Assembly (NCBI GenBank): GCA_016650355.1
Contig: JAENVX010000394.1
Location: 1-14,295 of the forward strand
DNA length: 14,295 nucleotides
DNA from: Bacteroidia bacterium
GTDB lineage: Bacteria; Bacteroidota; Bacteroidia; Cytophagales; Cyclobacteriaceae
Reading direction: 5' to 3'
The first letter of the stretch is position 1. Every line of letters starts with the position of its first letter. A program made the position numbers and the translations under genes. Below, in pieces: positions 7,244-14,242 of this stretch. The notes below the pieces were generated by a model. The model did no database searches, was not told where the DNA came from, and saw only the letters and a program-made list of their open reading frames with translations.

Positions 7244-8007
7244 TGCTTTTTAGATAAAAAATTCATTACGCTATCCGCAAATTCCACTGGCTTCTCAGCT
7301 TGCACCCAATGGCCTGAATCCAAGGTAGAAAAAGTCGCATTTGTAAAGATTGATTTAATTAATTCTTCATCACCGTTGGAAAAATAATTGGATCGTCCTC
7401 CCTTGATGAATAATGTCGGCCCTTCAAATTTCCCTGGATATTGCATTCCCTCTCCAATTTCCTCAATGTGATTGTGAATAGCCTTTAGGTTAATCTTCCA
7501 TTCGAATCCACCTTCTGGTTTCCGTGTCAAATTTTTTAATAAGAACTGGCGTACTTCCGCTTCCGGAATATGCCGAGAAAGAAATTGATCTGCATCCGAG
7601 CGAGAGGAAAGCTTTTCGAGCTGGATTGCATCCAATCCTTCCAAAATGTGATCGTGATGAACGGGATAAGATTTAGGAACAATATCAACAACTATTAGTT
7701 TGCTAACCATATCTGGCCTTTTAACAGCCAAGTTCATAGCGGCCTTGCCCCCCATGGAATGTCCAATGATGAATGGCTTCTCAATAGCATTGTTTTCCAA
7801 AAATTCCTCCAGGTCTTCCGCAAGAAGTTTGTAATTGAAATCTTCGCTGTGTGGCGATTGCCCATGATTTCGCATGTCGATCAAATAAACTTTAAAATGG
7901 AGTGAGAATGTTTTCGCTAGTGTAAACCAGTTGTCAGAGGAACCAAAAAGACCATGAAGAATAACCAGAGGCTTACCTTGTCCTGATGTACGAAAGTATA
8001 GATTCAT
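7240..8007 (-). CDS. Alpha/beta-fold hydrolase, YbfF/ABHD11-like esterase
   Basis: Cytoplasmic serine hydrolase of 255 residues. Seen: the oxyanion strand LVILHGLFGSSDNW (14-27), the YLIDMRNHGQSPHS strand-turn typical of the YbfF group, the nucleophile elbow GHSMGG with Ser84, and the catalytic His at about 233 in DSGHWVQAEKP. The acid residue is less clear: the usual late position reads GGRSNYF, with Asn. The Asp in VVDIVP (about residue 108), after the strand following the nucleophile, is therefore the likelier acid; this is inference. No signal peptide or membrane segment is seen. The ATG at 8007 is followed at once by the first strand. It heads a two-gene unit with the RsmI-like methylase (4-base overlap). 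The substrate is unknown; the E. coli relative acts on short acyl esters and acyl-CoA. Confidence 0.85.
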   Translation of the reverse strand: MNLYFRTSGQGKPLVILHGLFGSSDNWFTLAKTFSLHFKVYLIDMRNHGQSPHSEDFNYKLLAEDLEEFLENNAIEKPFIIGHSMGGKAAMNLAVKRPDMVSKLIVVDIVPKSYPVHHDHILEGLDAIQLEKLSSRSDADQFLSRHIPEAEVRQFLLKNLTRKPEGGFEWKINLKAIHNHIEEIGEGMQYPGKFEGPTLFIKGGRSNYFSNGDEELIKSIFTNATFSTLDSGHWVQAEKPVEFADSVMNFLSKKQ

Positions 8008-8026
8008 AAGGCAAGATATTAAAAAT

Positions 8027-8055
8027 AGTAGGTAGTGGGCAGTAGACGGTAGGCA
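8027..8055. repeat. Degenerate tandem heptamer repeat, consensus AGTAGGC
   Basis: Four adjacent 7-base units in perfect register: AGTAGGT, AGTGGGC, AGTAGAC, GGTAGGC, followed by a further A. They lie in the 81-base divergent region between the hydrolase gene and lysA, upstream of the lysA -7 element and in the leader region of the hydrolase gene. Function unknown. Confidence 0.55.
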
Positions 8056-8064
8056 TGCTGGGAG

Positions 8065-8072
8065 TATATTTG
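8065..8072 (+). promoter_or_regulatory. Probable -7 element for lysA
   Basis: TATATTTG, an exact TAnnTTTG match, 16 bases before the ATG at 8089. No TTG is found 19-21 bases upstream, where the heptamer repeat lies, so the promoter is incomplete by consensus. A second exact match, TATTTTTG at 8078-8085, is too close to the ATG to give a leader. Confidence 0.4.
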
Positions 8073-8088
8073 AGTTTTATTTTTGAAT

Positions 8089-9321
8089 ATGGAGTTAGTC
8101 AATAACAGTTATCAGATCCAAGGTATTGATGTGACCGAAATCTGCAAAGAATTTGGAACACCACTATACGTTTATGACGCACAAAAAATCTTGTCTCAAC
8201 TACAAGGTTTGAAAAATGCGTTTTCAGAAAATGATGTGAAGGTAAAATATGCAGCCAAAGCACTCACCAATCTTTCGATTTTAAGGTTGCTTCAGAAAAA
8301 TGGTTCGGGGGTTGACGTTGTTTCAATACAAGAGGCACAACTTGTATTGCTGGCGGGCTTTCAACCCGCTAACATTATGTTCACACCAAACTGTGTCGCC
8401 TTTGAAGAAATTATCCAAGGGGTTGAGTTAGGACTTAACGTAAATCTGGACAACCTCTCCGTGCTGGAAAAGTTTGGAAAAAAATATGGCGGCAGCTATC
8501 CCTGCTGCATCCGGTTGAATCCACACATCATGGCTGGCGGAAACTATAAGATCTCTACGGGCCATGGGAATTCAAAATTTGGAATCTCAGTCTACCAACT
8601 TCCTCAAATCAGACAGCTTGTTGATCAATATAAGATACTTGTCAATGGTCTTCACATCCATACCGGCTCTGAAATCACCGAGTCGGATGTGTTTATTAAA
8701 ATGGCTGAAATACTTTTTGGTATTGCCCAGGATTTTCCCAAGCTAAAATTTATTGACTTTGGTGGCGGCTTTAAAGTGGCATATAAGGAAGGTGATTTGG
8801 TAACCAACATTTATGATCTGGGATTGAAGCTTGGTAAAACATTCAAGGAGTTTTATCAGAGCTACGGTAGAAAACTGGAATTGTGGATAGAGCCAGGAAA
8901 ATACATTGTTAGTGAAGCGGGTTATTTACTTGTTAACGCCAACGTTGTAAAAGCCACGCCCACCATCACGTTTGTTGGTGTGAACTCAGGCTTAAATCAT
9001 TTGATTCGCCCAATGATGTATGAGGCCTATCATGAAATAGTAAATGTTTCAAATCCCACAGGCACGCAAAAAATTTACACAATTGTTGGAAACATTTGCG
9101 AGACCGATACGCTTGGTTCTGACAGAAAATTAAATGAAGTAAGTGAAGGCCATTTACTAGCGATAAAAAATGCCGGAGCTTACGGATATTCCATGGCTTC
9201 CAATTATAATTCCCGATTTAGGCCTGCAGAAGTATTGGTAATAAATAAAGAGGCTAAACTTATCCGCAAGCAGGATACATTTGAAGATCTCATTCAGGGA
9301 CAGGTAGAGATTGATATTTGA
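8089..9321 (+). CDS. lysA: Diaminopimelate decarboxylase
   Basis: PLP enzyme that decarboxylates meso-diaminopimelate to L-lysine, the last step of lysine synthesis. I start at the ATG 8089 (410 residues); a TTG two codons earlier is less likely. Seen, numbered from that ATG: the PLP lysine Lys57 in VKYAAKAL, the HIHTGSE segment (189-195), the phosphate-binding IDFGGGF (about 222-228), EPGKYIVSEAG (268-278), the active-site Cys337 in CETDTLGSDR donated across the dimer, and the GAYGYSMASNYNSR segment with RPAEV near the C-terminus. The fold III alanine-racemase-like barrel and C-terminal beta domain are both complete. A related decarboxylase such as carboxynorspermidine decarboxylase is less likely, given the CET and NYNSR motifs. 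It ends only three bases from the convergent PAP2 gene. Confidence 0.93.
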   Translation: MELVNNSYQIQGIDVTEICKEFGTPLYVYDAQKILSQLQGLKNAFSENDVKVKYAAKALTNLSILRLLQKNGSGVDVVSIQEAQLVLLAGFQPANIMFTPNCVAFEEIIQGVELGLNVNLDNLSVLEKFGKKYGGSYPCCIRLNPHIMAGGNYKISTGHGNSKFGISVYQLPQIRQLVDQYKILVNGLHIHTGSEITESDVFIKMAEILFGIAQDFPKLKFIDFGGGFKVAYKEGDLVTNIYDLGLKLGKTFKEFYQSYGRKLELWIEPGKYIVSEAGYLLVNANVVKATPTITFVGVNSGLNHLIRPMMYEAYHEIVNVSNPTGTQKIYTIVGNICETDTLGSDRKLNEVSEGHLLAIKNAGAYGYSMASNYNSRFRPAEVLVINKEAKLIRKQDTFEDLIQGQVEIDI

Positions 9322-9324
9322 CGC

Positions 9325-10068
9325 CTATCTGAAATTATAGCAAAAATACAATCCTGGGCCATTTCCATACGTAGGCATTACAACAGTTTTTCCCGTTTTC
9401 TTGGACCACTTATAGCGATGTGTATAATAAATCAGGTTTGTTGAAGCGATTCCGATCCCTGCACCCACCAAAACATCTGAGAGCCAATGGCGGTTGTTAA
9501 GCATTCGCATGGAGCCAACTGCTGTGGCACATGTGTATGCTCCAACGCTGTACCATATACTTTTCTTCCCAAACTCTTTGTGTAAAAATGTAGCTGCTAC
9601 AAAAGCCTGGGCGGTATGACCTGAGGGAAATGAATTCTCGGTGCTGCCATCAGGTCGTGTTACACTTGAAAATCTTTTTAGTGGGTGCACAATCGCAGCC
9701 ATCAAAAGTTCGGATTTAATGAGTAAAGCAGTTCTATTTCCAATATTATTCTCGCCTTTTACTCCAGCTAAATTAAGACCGTAAGCAGCTACAATAGGAA
9801 TATATTGGAGATAGTCTTCAATATGCGTTTGAACATACAGCAGATCCTCATCTTTATTGCTTCTGATTACTGAATTAAAGTTGTGTTCAATATCACTTCC
9901 TTTAATGATCAAGCCCATTCCAATTAAAGTAGTCGGAAGAATAAGGCTTTTGTAAAACGCCCTTTTCGTAATAGTGTTTCTTGCAGTACTATCCTGACCC
10001 AGCAAATCATTACTAACGAATAAAGATATCGCCAGTACGACAATCAAAACCTTTTTGCAAATTCGCAT
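9325..10068 (-). CDS. PAP2-family phosphatase with complete active site, exported
   Basis: Phosphatidic acid phosphatase type 2 superfamily protein, probably acting on a lipid phosphate or pyrophosphate at the periplasmic side. I start at the ATG 10068 (247 residues), not the TTG two codons earlier. The N-terminus MRICKKVLIVVLAISLFVSN is a signal peptide, with likely cleavage near LLG-Q. The three-part signature is complete, numbered from this ATG: Lys131 and Arg138-Pro in KRFSSVTRP, PSGH at 148-151, and Arg188, His194 and Asp198 in RMLNNRHWLSD. Between them lie hydrophobic helices. The C-terminus ends in an aromatic strand-like stretch (GPGLYFCYNFR), of the kind seen on outer-membrane proteins; that reading is speculative. 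It is divergent from a second PAP2 gene 45 bases away. Substrate unknown; undecaprenyl pyrophosphate or lipid A are candidates. Confidence 0.85.
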   Translation of the reverse strand: MRICKKVLIVVLAISLFVSNDLLGQDSTARNTITKRAFYKSLILPTTLIGMGLIIKGSDIEHNFNSVIRSNKDEDLLYVQTHIEDYLQYIPIVAAYGLNLAGVKGENNIGNRTALLIKSELLMAAIVHPLKRFSSVTRPDGSTENSFPSGHTAQAFVAATFLHKEFGKKSIWYSVGAYTCATAVGSMRMLNNRHWLSDVLVGAGIGIASTNLIYYTHRYKWSKKTGKTVVMPTYGNGPGLYFCYNFR

Positions 10069-10071
10069 AAT

Positions 10072-10104
10072 CAAAAGTAACAGATTTGTAGTTCTTATGT
10101 CGAA
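10072..10104 (-). promoter_or_regulatory. Possible promoter of the minus-strand PAP2 gene, almost leaderless
   Basis: On the minus strand, TTCG (10104-10101, one mismatch from TTTG), a 21-base spacer, then TACTTTTG (10079-10072), an exact TAnnTTTG. The element ends four bases before the A of the ATG at 10068, so a start at the usual distance would fall at or within the start codon. Confidence 0.35.
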
Positions 10105-10113
10105 GCTAGTTTA

Positions 10114-11043
10114 ATGAATAGAAGAGAACACTTTACTAGTTGGATAATTTTCATCAGCACCTTATGCAATGGACAAGCATATGATACACTACTGATGAAA
10201 GATTTCATTCATCAGATCAAAATGATGGCTTATCCTATTGAGGGCAATCTATACATTTACCCTAAACCTAAAATATATACGTTTATTCAATATTTACCCC
10301 GCACGTATCAGGGCGCTACTAAACTATCCATCGATAAAAATAGTTTGAAGGGCTGGGGGGTAATGGCAGGGTCAACTGCTGTTTTATTACTGATTGATCA
10401 AGAACTATTAGATGCTGTTCAGCAATTTTCTGCACATATTGGACTAGACGGTGAGAGAGAATACAAAAGTTTTGTTCCATTCAAATTTGGGGAAAAGAAT
10501 GCGAGCCTTTATGATGTCCCCGACAACTTGAACTCTGCTGTCTACTCAGTAGGTGAGGGATTACCATCGATTTTTCTTTCTTTAGGTATGCTATCCTATG
10601 GTATCGTAAAAGATGATTACCGTTCCATTTCCACTGCCAGTCAGGTATTTCAGGCAACGCTAGCTATGGGCATCACCACGCAAATTTTAAAACGATTGAC
10701 AGGACGCGAAAGTCCTTTTGTTGCTACTCAGCCTGGTGGAGCGTGGCACCCATTCCCTGGTCTAAAGACCTATCAGCAGAACGTACCAAGCTATGATGCT
10801 TATCCATCTGGCCATATGGGTACCATGATGTCCACCACAGTGGTTATAGCCGCCAACTATCCTGAAAAAAAATGGATTAAACCGGTTGGGTATTCAATAA
10901 TGGGATTAGTTGGTCTTGCAATGATCAACAACGGAGTTCACTGGGCGAGTGATTATCCTTTGGCTATTGGTATGGGTTATGTATTCGGACATGCTACTGT
11001 AAAAATGAACAGGTTCATGAAGGAGTCCTGGAAAAGAAAATAG
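10114..11043 (+). CDS. PAP2-superfamily membrane protein lacking both phosphate-binding arginines
   Basis: A 309-residue protein with a PAP2-like C-terminal half. Seen: a hydrophobic N-terminus (WIIFISTLCNGQA, possible signal peptide), about 50 residues of non-PAP2 sequence, hydrophobic stretches at about 78-95 and 145-165, then the signature region. Motif 1 reads KRLTGRESP: Lys193 is kept, but the arginine seven residues on is Ser200. Motif 2 is intact as PSGH (231-234). Motif 3 has His276 and Asp280 in NNGVHWASD, but the arginine six residues before the histidine is Met270. The nearby divergent paralogue has both arginines. Loss of both suggests weak or no phosphatase activity, or a different ligand. 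The flavoprotein gene starts 14 bases after the stop, so the two are probably co-transcribed. Confidence 0.8.
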   Translation: MNRREHFTSWIIFISTLCNGQAYDTLLMKDFIHQIKMMAYPIEGNLYIYPKPKIYTFIQYLPRTYQGATKLSIDKNSLKGWGVMAGSTAVLLLIDQELLDAVQQFSAHIGLDGEREYKSFVPFKFGEKNASLYDVPDNLNSAVYSVGEGLPSIFLSLGMLSYGIVKDDYRSISTASQVFQATLAMGITTQILKRLTGRESPFVATQPGGAWHPFPGLKTYQQNVPSYDAYPSGHMGTMMSTTVVIAANYPEKKWIKPVGYSIMGLVGLAMINNGVHWASDYPLAIGMGYVFGHATVKMNRFMKESWKRK

Positions 11044-11057
11044 CTTTGCAGCCAAGC

Positions 11058-12299
11058 ATGCAAAAAGAAAAAACTGAATTTGATTTAATTGTAATTGGCG
11101 GTGGCGCTGCCGGGTTCTTCGGAGGCATCATTGCAGCCGAAAAAAAGCCAGGCTTGTCCATTCTTATTCTGGAAAAAACTCCAAAACTTTTATCCAAAGT
11201 AAAAGTTTCTGGCGGTGGCCGATGCAATGTCACCCACAATTGCTTCGAACCAACTCAGCTATCTAAGCATTATCCACGTGGAAGTAAGGAATTAAAATCA
11301 CTCTTCCGAAAATTCGATGCGAAGGATATGGTCGATTGGTTTGAAGCTAAAAACATAGAGCTGAAAACTGAACTAGATGGAAGAATGTTTCCAATAACGG
11401 ATTCTTCACAAACCATCATTGACTGCTTTCTTCGGGAAGCGGATCGTCATAAGATTACTATTAAAACAAGCTCAGAAGTAACAAAGATCTCTCCTTCCAA
11501 AAATAGTTATACTGTTTTTGTTGGTAACGACAAACAATTTAGTGCAACCAAAATACTACTAGCCACTGGTGGTTACAACAATTTACAAAGCTACCAATGG
11601 ATTGCCGAGACCTCTCATCCCATCGTTAATCCTATACCTTCACTATTTACCTTTAATGATTCGGAAAAAACATTTAATGACTTGATGGGCATTGCTGTTG
11701 CAAATGCTGAGGTAAAGATAGCAGGCACAAAATTCTTGGAGCAAGGCCCAGTGTTGATTACACATTGGGGATTAAGCGGCCCTGCCGTCATCAAGCTTTC
11801 CGCATGGGCCGCAGATTATTTACATACGCTTCAATACAAATTCACCACGTTGATAAATTGGACAGGAGCTTCAACGGAAGAGACATTGAGAATTACTTTT
11901 TTAGATATGAAAAGCAAACATGGCAAACAAAAGGTGTTTACCAATCCAATGTTCAATATTCCTCAGCGACTATGGCAACGACTGTGCGAATTGGCCGAAA
12001 TACCTGAGGTGAAAATCTGGTCAGAGCTTCCGCAAAAGAACATGAATAAGCTTATGGAATTTTTACTTCGTTGTCCCTTTCGCATCAAAGGAAAAACCAC
12101 CTTCAAGGAAGAGTTTGTAACCTGCGGTGGTGTTGACTTAAAATCCATTGATACGGAAACAATGGAGAGTAAAACTATGAAAGGAATATTTTTTGCTGGC
12201 GAAGTTATAAATATCGATGGTGAGACAGGAGGATTTAACTTTCAATCCGCATGGACTACGGCTTATGTTGCCGCAACGGCTATTGCTTTTAGTCAATAA
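11058..12299 (+). CDS. FAD-dependent oxidoreductase, BaiN/HI0933 (RdsA) family
   Basis: Two-dinucleotide-binding flavoprotein of the HI0933-like family. I start at the ATG 11058 (413 residues); a TTG four codons upstream is less likely. Seen: the FAD Rossmann motif VIGGGAAGFFGGIIAAE near the N-terminus, the family signature KVSGGGRCNVTH, the strand ILLATGGYN before the second half of the FAD fold, and the C-terminal signature FFAGEVINIDGETGGFNFQ followed by SAWTTAYVA. The length is typical. The reaction is not known for most members; BaiN was proposed in bile-acid dehydroxylation in gut clostridia, which need not apply here, so I give no symbol. It follows the altered PAP2 gene by 14 bases in a likely operon, and its last 11 bases overlap the end of the convergent kinase gene. 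Confidence 0.88.
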   Translation: MQKEKTEFDLIVIGGGAAGFFGGIIAAEKKPGLSILILEKTPKLLSKVKVSGGGRCNVTHNCFEPTQLSKHYPRGSKELKSLFRKFDAKDMVDWFEAKNIELKTELDGRMFPITDSSQTIIDCFLREADRHKITIKTSSEVTKISPSKNSYTVFVGNDKQFSATKILLATGGYNNLQSYQWIAETSHPIVNPIPSLFTFNDSEKTFNDLMGIAVANAEVKIAGTKFLEQGPVLITHWGLSGPAVIKLSAWAADYLHTLQYKFTTLINWTGASTEETLRITFLDMKSKHGKQKVFTNPMFNIPQRLWQRLCELAEIPEVKIWSELPQKNMNKLMEFLLRCPFRIKGKTTFKEEFVTCGGVDLKSIDTETMESKTMKGIFFAGEVINIDGETGGFNFQSAWTTAYVAATAIAFSQ

Positions 12300-13652
12300 A
12301 TCTAGATTGATCCAACGTGATGGTAAAGGTGCTTCCTTCTCCTCGTTCTGATTTTAGATGAATTGATCCATTGATTTTGTTGAGCACTTCTTTAACCATA
12401 TAAAGACCTAAGCCAGTGCCGTCAGAATTTGTAGAGGCACTGTAGAACATCTCGAAAACTTTTGGCTGATGTTTCACTTCTATTCCCTGTCCATTATCCG
12501 AAATTGAGATGATGACTTGCTCCCCTTTCTTCTTAAAATCGACAGAAATAAATGGATTGGGCTGATCCGTACGATGATACTTTACCGCATTATGAACCAG
12601 ATTACTCATTACTATTTTCATTTGGCTATAGTCCGCAAAAAAAATATTGATCAGATTTGGATCGTAAAGGAATAAAATTGCGTCTGAGTTTTTATTAAAC
12701 CGGATGTCTGAAAGTATATCCTCCATCAAGACATTAAAATCTATTTTTTCAATTTTTAGTTGAGCCTTAGTGCTACGCGAAAGGTCCAAAATGTCAGCAA
12801 TAATCAAATCAAGTTTTTTCACCCGACCTTCAATCATGGCCATCACCTCCAGACTTTTGGGTTCTTGCATTTCAATCATGGCCACGCTTGTTAATCCTAA
12901 AACAGATGCAATCGGAGAACGCAGATCGTGCGATGAGCGATACAAAAAATTATCAAGTTCTCTGTTCGCTTTTTTTAGTTTGTTTCGCTCGTCTTCTAAC
13001 AAACTAATTATCATACTCAGCCCTATACAGGACATCATCAATAAATCAGCAATACCAAAGAATACCGGAATCGGAAACTTGCCCCCGGTTACGTTTACTA
13101 ACACTACCATGAAATAATAGGCCTGAACTAAACCAAATAAAATGAGTGACCCAAAAAGCATCCGATGGCCTATGCCATGGCCAAGAACAACTTTTCTAAA
13201 CAGCATAACCCCGGCAGCGATAAAACTTATGCTGGTTATTAAATTCTTAAACCCTAACCGCAAAAAGTATCGCCCTAAGCTTGGTGCCGGGTCGTTATAA
13301 AATGAAAATGTCACAGCCAATGAAACCCCAATAATCAGAAGGCTAAGGATCCAGTAATTTTGGCTTGGAATTTTATCGCCTTTAAGTACTTGTCTCGTCC
13401 CAATCAGCAGGAAGAGAATATGAAAATAGGAATATGCCTGTACCGAGAAGTTAATTGAAAGCCGTCTTCTGTTTTCCCAAAATCTGTCAATGTAAACCCT
13501 TGTGCCAGCATCGCAAGTGAAAATGCAAGCCATGACCACGACCATGTTTTCAAGAATCTCCGGTTATAAAGCCTGCCAAAGTGTTGAAATACAATGAAGA
13601 GGATTACGCCAAAAGTAAATTGGGCTATATAGGCACTAAAAACGTTGTTCAA
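12289..13652 (-). pseudogene. 7TM sensor histidine kinase, reading frame broken once near 13479-13482
   Basis: Two overlapping minus-strand frames together give one protein of about 454 residues. The first frame (TTG 13652, 58 useful codons) carries two hydrophobic segments, SAYIAQFTFGVILFIV and WSWSWLAFSLAMLAQG. The second frame, from about 13480 to the TAA at 12289-12291, carries five more, then a short coiled coil (LLEDERNKLKKANREL). It also has the kinase boxes: phospho-acceptor His in SSHDLRSP (composite residue ~242), N-box NLVHNAVKYH, G1 DNGQGIE, F-box FEMFYSAST and G2 GTGLGLYM. Joining at GATTTTGGG with one extra T gives TLTDF-WENRRRLSINF and restores seven helices. No ATG exists in the first frame before residue 48, and a TAA lies two codons upstream of the TTG. 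It could be an assembly error in the T-run, a true mutation or, less likely, a slippage site. No response regulator is adjacent. Confidence 0.78.
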
Positions 13653-13728
13653 ACTTTAGAATAATTTGATTGAAAAGTCCGGAAGATAAAGAAAGATGTT
13701 CTTCAAACGAGAGGAAAAAAGGCCTATT

Positions 13729-13869
13729 AAACCAAATTCCAAGGCAAATACCGCGCTGATGAAGGAACATTTTCGTCATGATGCTATTTATATCTCCTGA
13801 GACTTTCGTTCGTTGATCCTTTGTAAAAGGAGTCATTCTTTTGACTCTGCAAATGTAGACATAATACAT
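13729..13869 (-). pseudogene. Decayed duplicate of the GIY-YIG nuclease gene
   Basis: Translated with the missing base restored, this copy reads like the intact gene for about 48 codons. It differs by a lost A in the run at 13851-13853 (frameshift after MYYVYI), a TAG where the intact copy has the Glu of FKEHND, and two stops (TAA, TAG at 13729-13724) straight after RYLPWNLV, where homology ends. The nuclease's catalytic glutamate and C-terminus are absent. DNA differs from the intact copy at about 14 of 118 positions over 13733-13850, while the start region belongs to a block with no differences. A longer ATG-initiated frame over 13636-13887 is an accident of the frameshift, not a gene. Confidence 0.85.
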
Positions 13870-13872
13870 AAC

Positions 13873-13901
13873 AAAAAATGCTGACATAAGATCAGCATTT
13901 T
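13873..13901 (-). terminator. Terminator-like hairpin, left unit
   Basis: On the minus strand, AAAATGCTGA pairs with TCAGCATTTT around a loop of 7 bases, with six T ending the hairpin. It lies directly downstream of the tRNA-3'-end-like sequence and four bases before the ATG of the decayed nuclease gene. It is identical in the right unit. Confidence 0.7.
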
Positions 13902-13904
13902 GAA

Positions 13905-13925
13905 GTGGTGACGGAGGGAATTGAA
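13905..13925 (-). tRNA. tRNA 3'-end fragment (T-loop and acceptor strand), not a whole gene
   Basis: On the minus strand, TTCAATTC fits the T-loop consensus TTCRANNC. It is followed by CCTC completing a five-base T-stem strand, CGTCACC for the acceptor strand, and A as discriminator; no CCA is encoded. Upstream of the T-loop the sequence turns into the palindromic end of the intact nuclease gene, so no 5' half of a tRNA exists here. It may be a relic of an attachment site or of a duplication. Confidence 0.45.
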
Positions 13926-13975
13926 TGCTGACGCTTCGGTCAGCATCCTGGCTGGCGCAAAGGCGCCACGTCAGG
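13925..13975. repeat. Two adjacent palindromes forming the 3' end of the nuclease gene
   Basis: First palindrome: ATGCTGAC (13925-13932) and GTCAGCAT (13939-13946), loop GCTTCG. Second: TGGCGC (13953-13958) and GCGCCA (13963-13968), loop AAAG, with outer arms CCTG (13947-13950) and CAGG (13972-13975). They code for the last residues (about PDVAPLRQPGC) and the stop of the intact nuclease. The first palindrome shares TGCTGA/TCAGCA with the terminator hairpins. There is no T-tract, so it is not a standard terminator; it resembles a REP-like element. Confidence 0.65.
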
Positions 13976-14239
13976 ACCCCCTATAATTCTCTCGATTGGA
14001 TATTTTTCAATCAGTTCTATTGTCCTTTTGGCAGAAATATTTTTAAGTTTTTTTTCCAGGATTACTGCTTCTGATCGTTCCCCCTTTTGAGTATACCAAA
14101 TCAAATCCCAAGGCAAATATCGAACAGTTGAAGGAACATTTCCGTCATTATGCTCTTTAAATCTCCTGAGAATGTCATTAGTTGATCCTTTGTAAAAGGA
14201 GTCATTCTTTTGACTCTGCAAAATGTAGACATAATACAT
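13940..14239 (-). CDS. GIY-YIG nuclease domain protein (UPF0213/YhbQ-like), intact copy
   Basis: Single-domain endonuclease-fold protein, 99 residues from the ATG at 14239. Seen: YVYIL (3-7) as the GIY motif, YKG (16-18) as the YIG motif, the catalytic-type Arg in ILRRFKEHN (Arg25/26 with His30), PWDLIWY (43-49), and Glu62 in AVILEKKLKN, the metal-binding glutamate of the fold. An in-frame ATG six codons upstream (14257) would begin inside the terminator hairpin and add MSAFFV; MYYVYIL is the normal family start. The final ~14 residues (from about IGGPDVAPL) are encoded by palindromic DNA and are not part of the usual domain. Members of this family are small stand-alone nucleases of largely unknown role. 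Its start is four bases after the T-tract of a terminator, so transcription probably depends on read-through from a tRNA-like gene to the right. Confidence 0.85.
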   Translation of the reverse strand: MYYVYILQSQKNDSFYKGSTNDILRRFKEHNDGNVPSTVRYLPWDLIWYTQKGERSEAVILEKKLKNISAKRTIELIEKYPIERIIGGPDVAPLRQPGC

Positions 14240-14242
14240 AAC

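Larger units (their letters stand above)
13851..13925. repeat. 75-base identical direct repeat, left copy
   Basis: Identical base for base to 14221-14295 (offset 370). On the minus strand it holds, in order, a tRNA-3'-end-like sequence (13925 to about 13905), a hairpin with a T-tract, and the first codons of the nuclease gene. To its right, on the plus strand, comes the palindromic segment that ends the intact nuclease gene. Confidence 0.95.

Noticed and set aside
8078..8085. TATTTTTG as the lysA promoter
   Set aside because: It ends three bases before the ATG, which would put the transcript start inside the coding sequence.
13476..13486. Programmed -1 frameshift signal in the kinase gene
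   Set aside because: T-TTT-GGG does not fit the X-XXY-YYZ heptamer, and no clear stimulatory hairpin was seen. A lost T is simpler.
13404..13545. Second-frame ATG at 13545 as the true kinase start
   Set aside because: The first ~20 codons of that frame read across helix 2 of the other frame and give an improbable sequence, and the sensor would lose two of seven helices.
13636..13887. 83-codon open frame as a separate gene
   Set aside because: Its first codons are the nuclease start and terminator sequence; after the lost A it reads the duplicate out of frame, giving a product without family resemblance.
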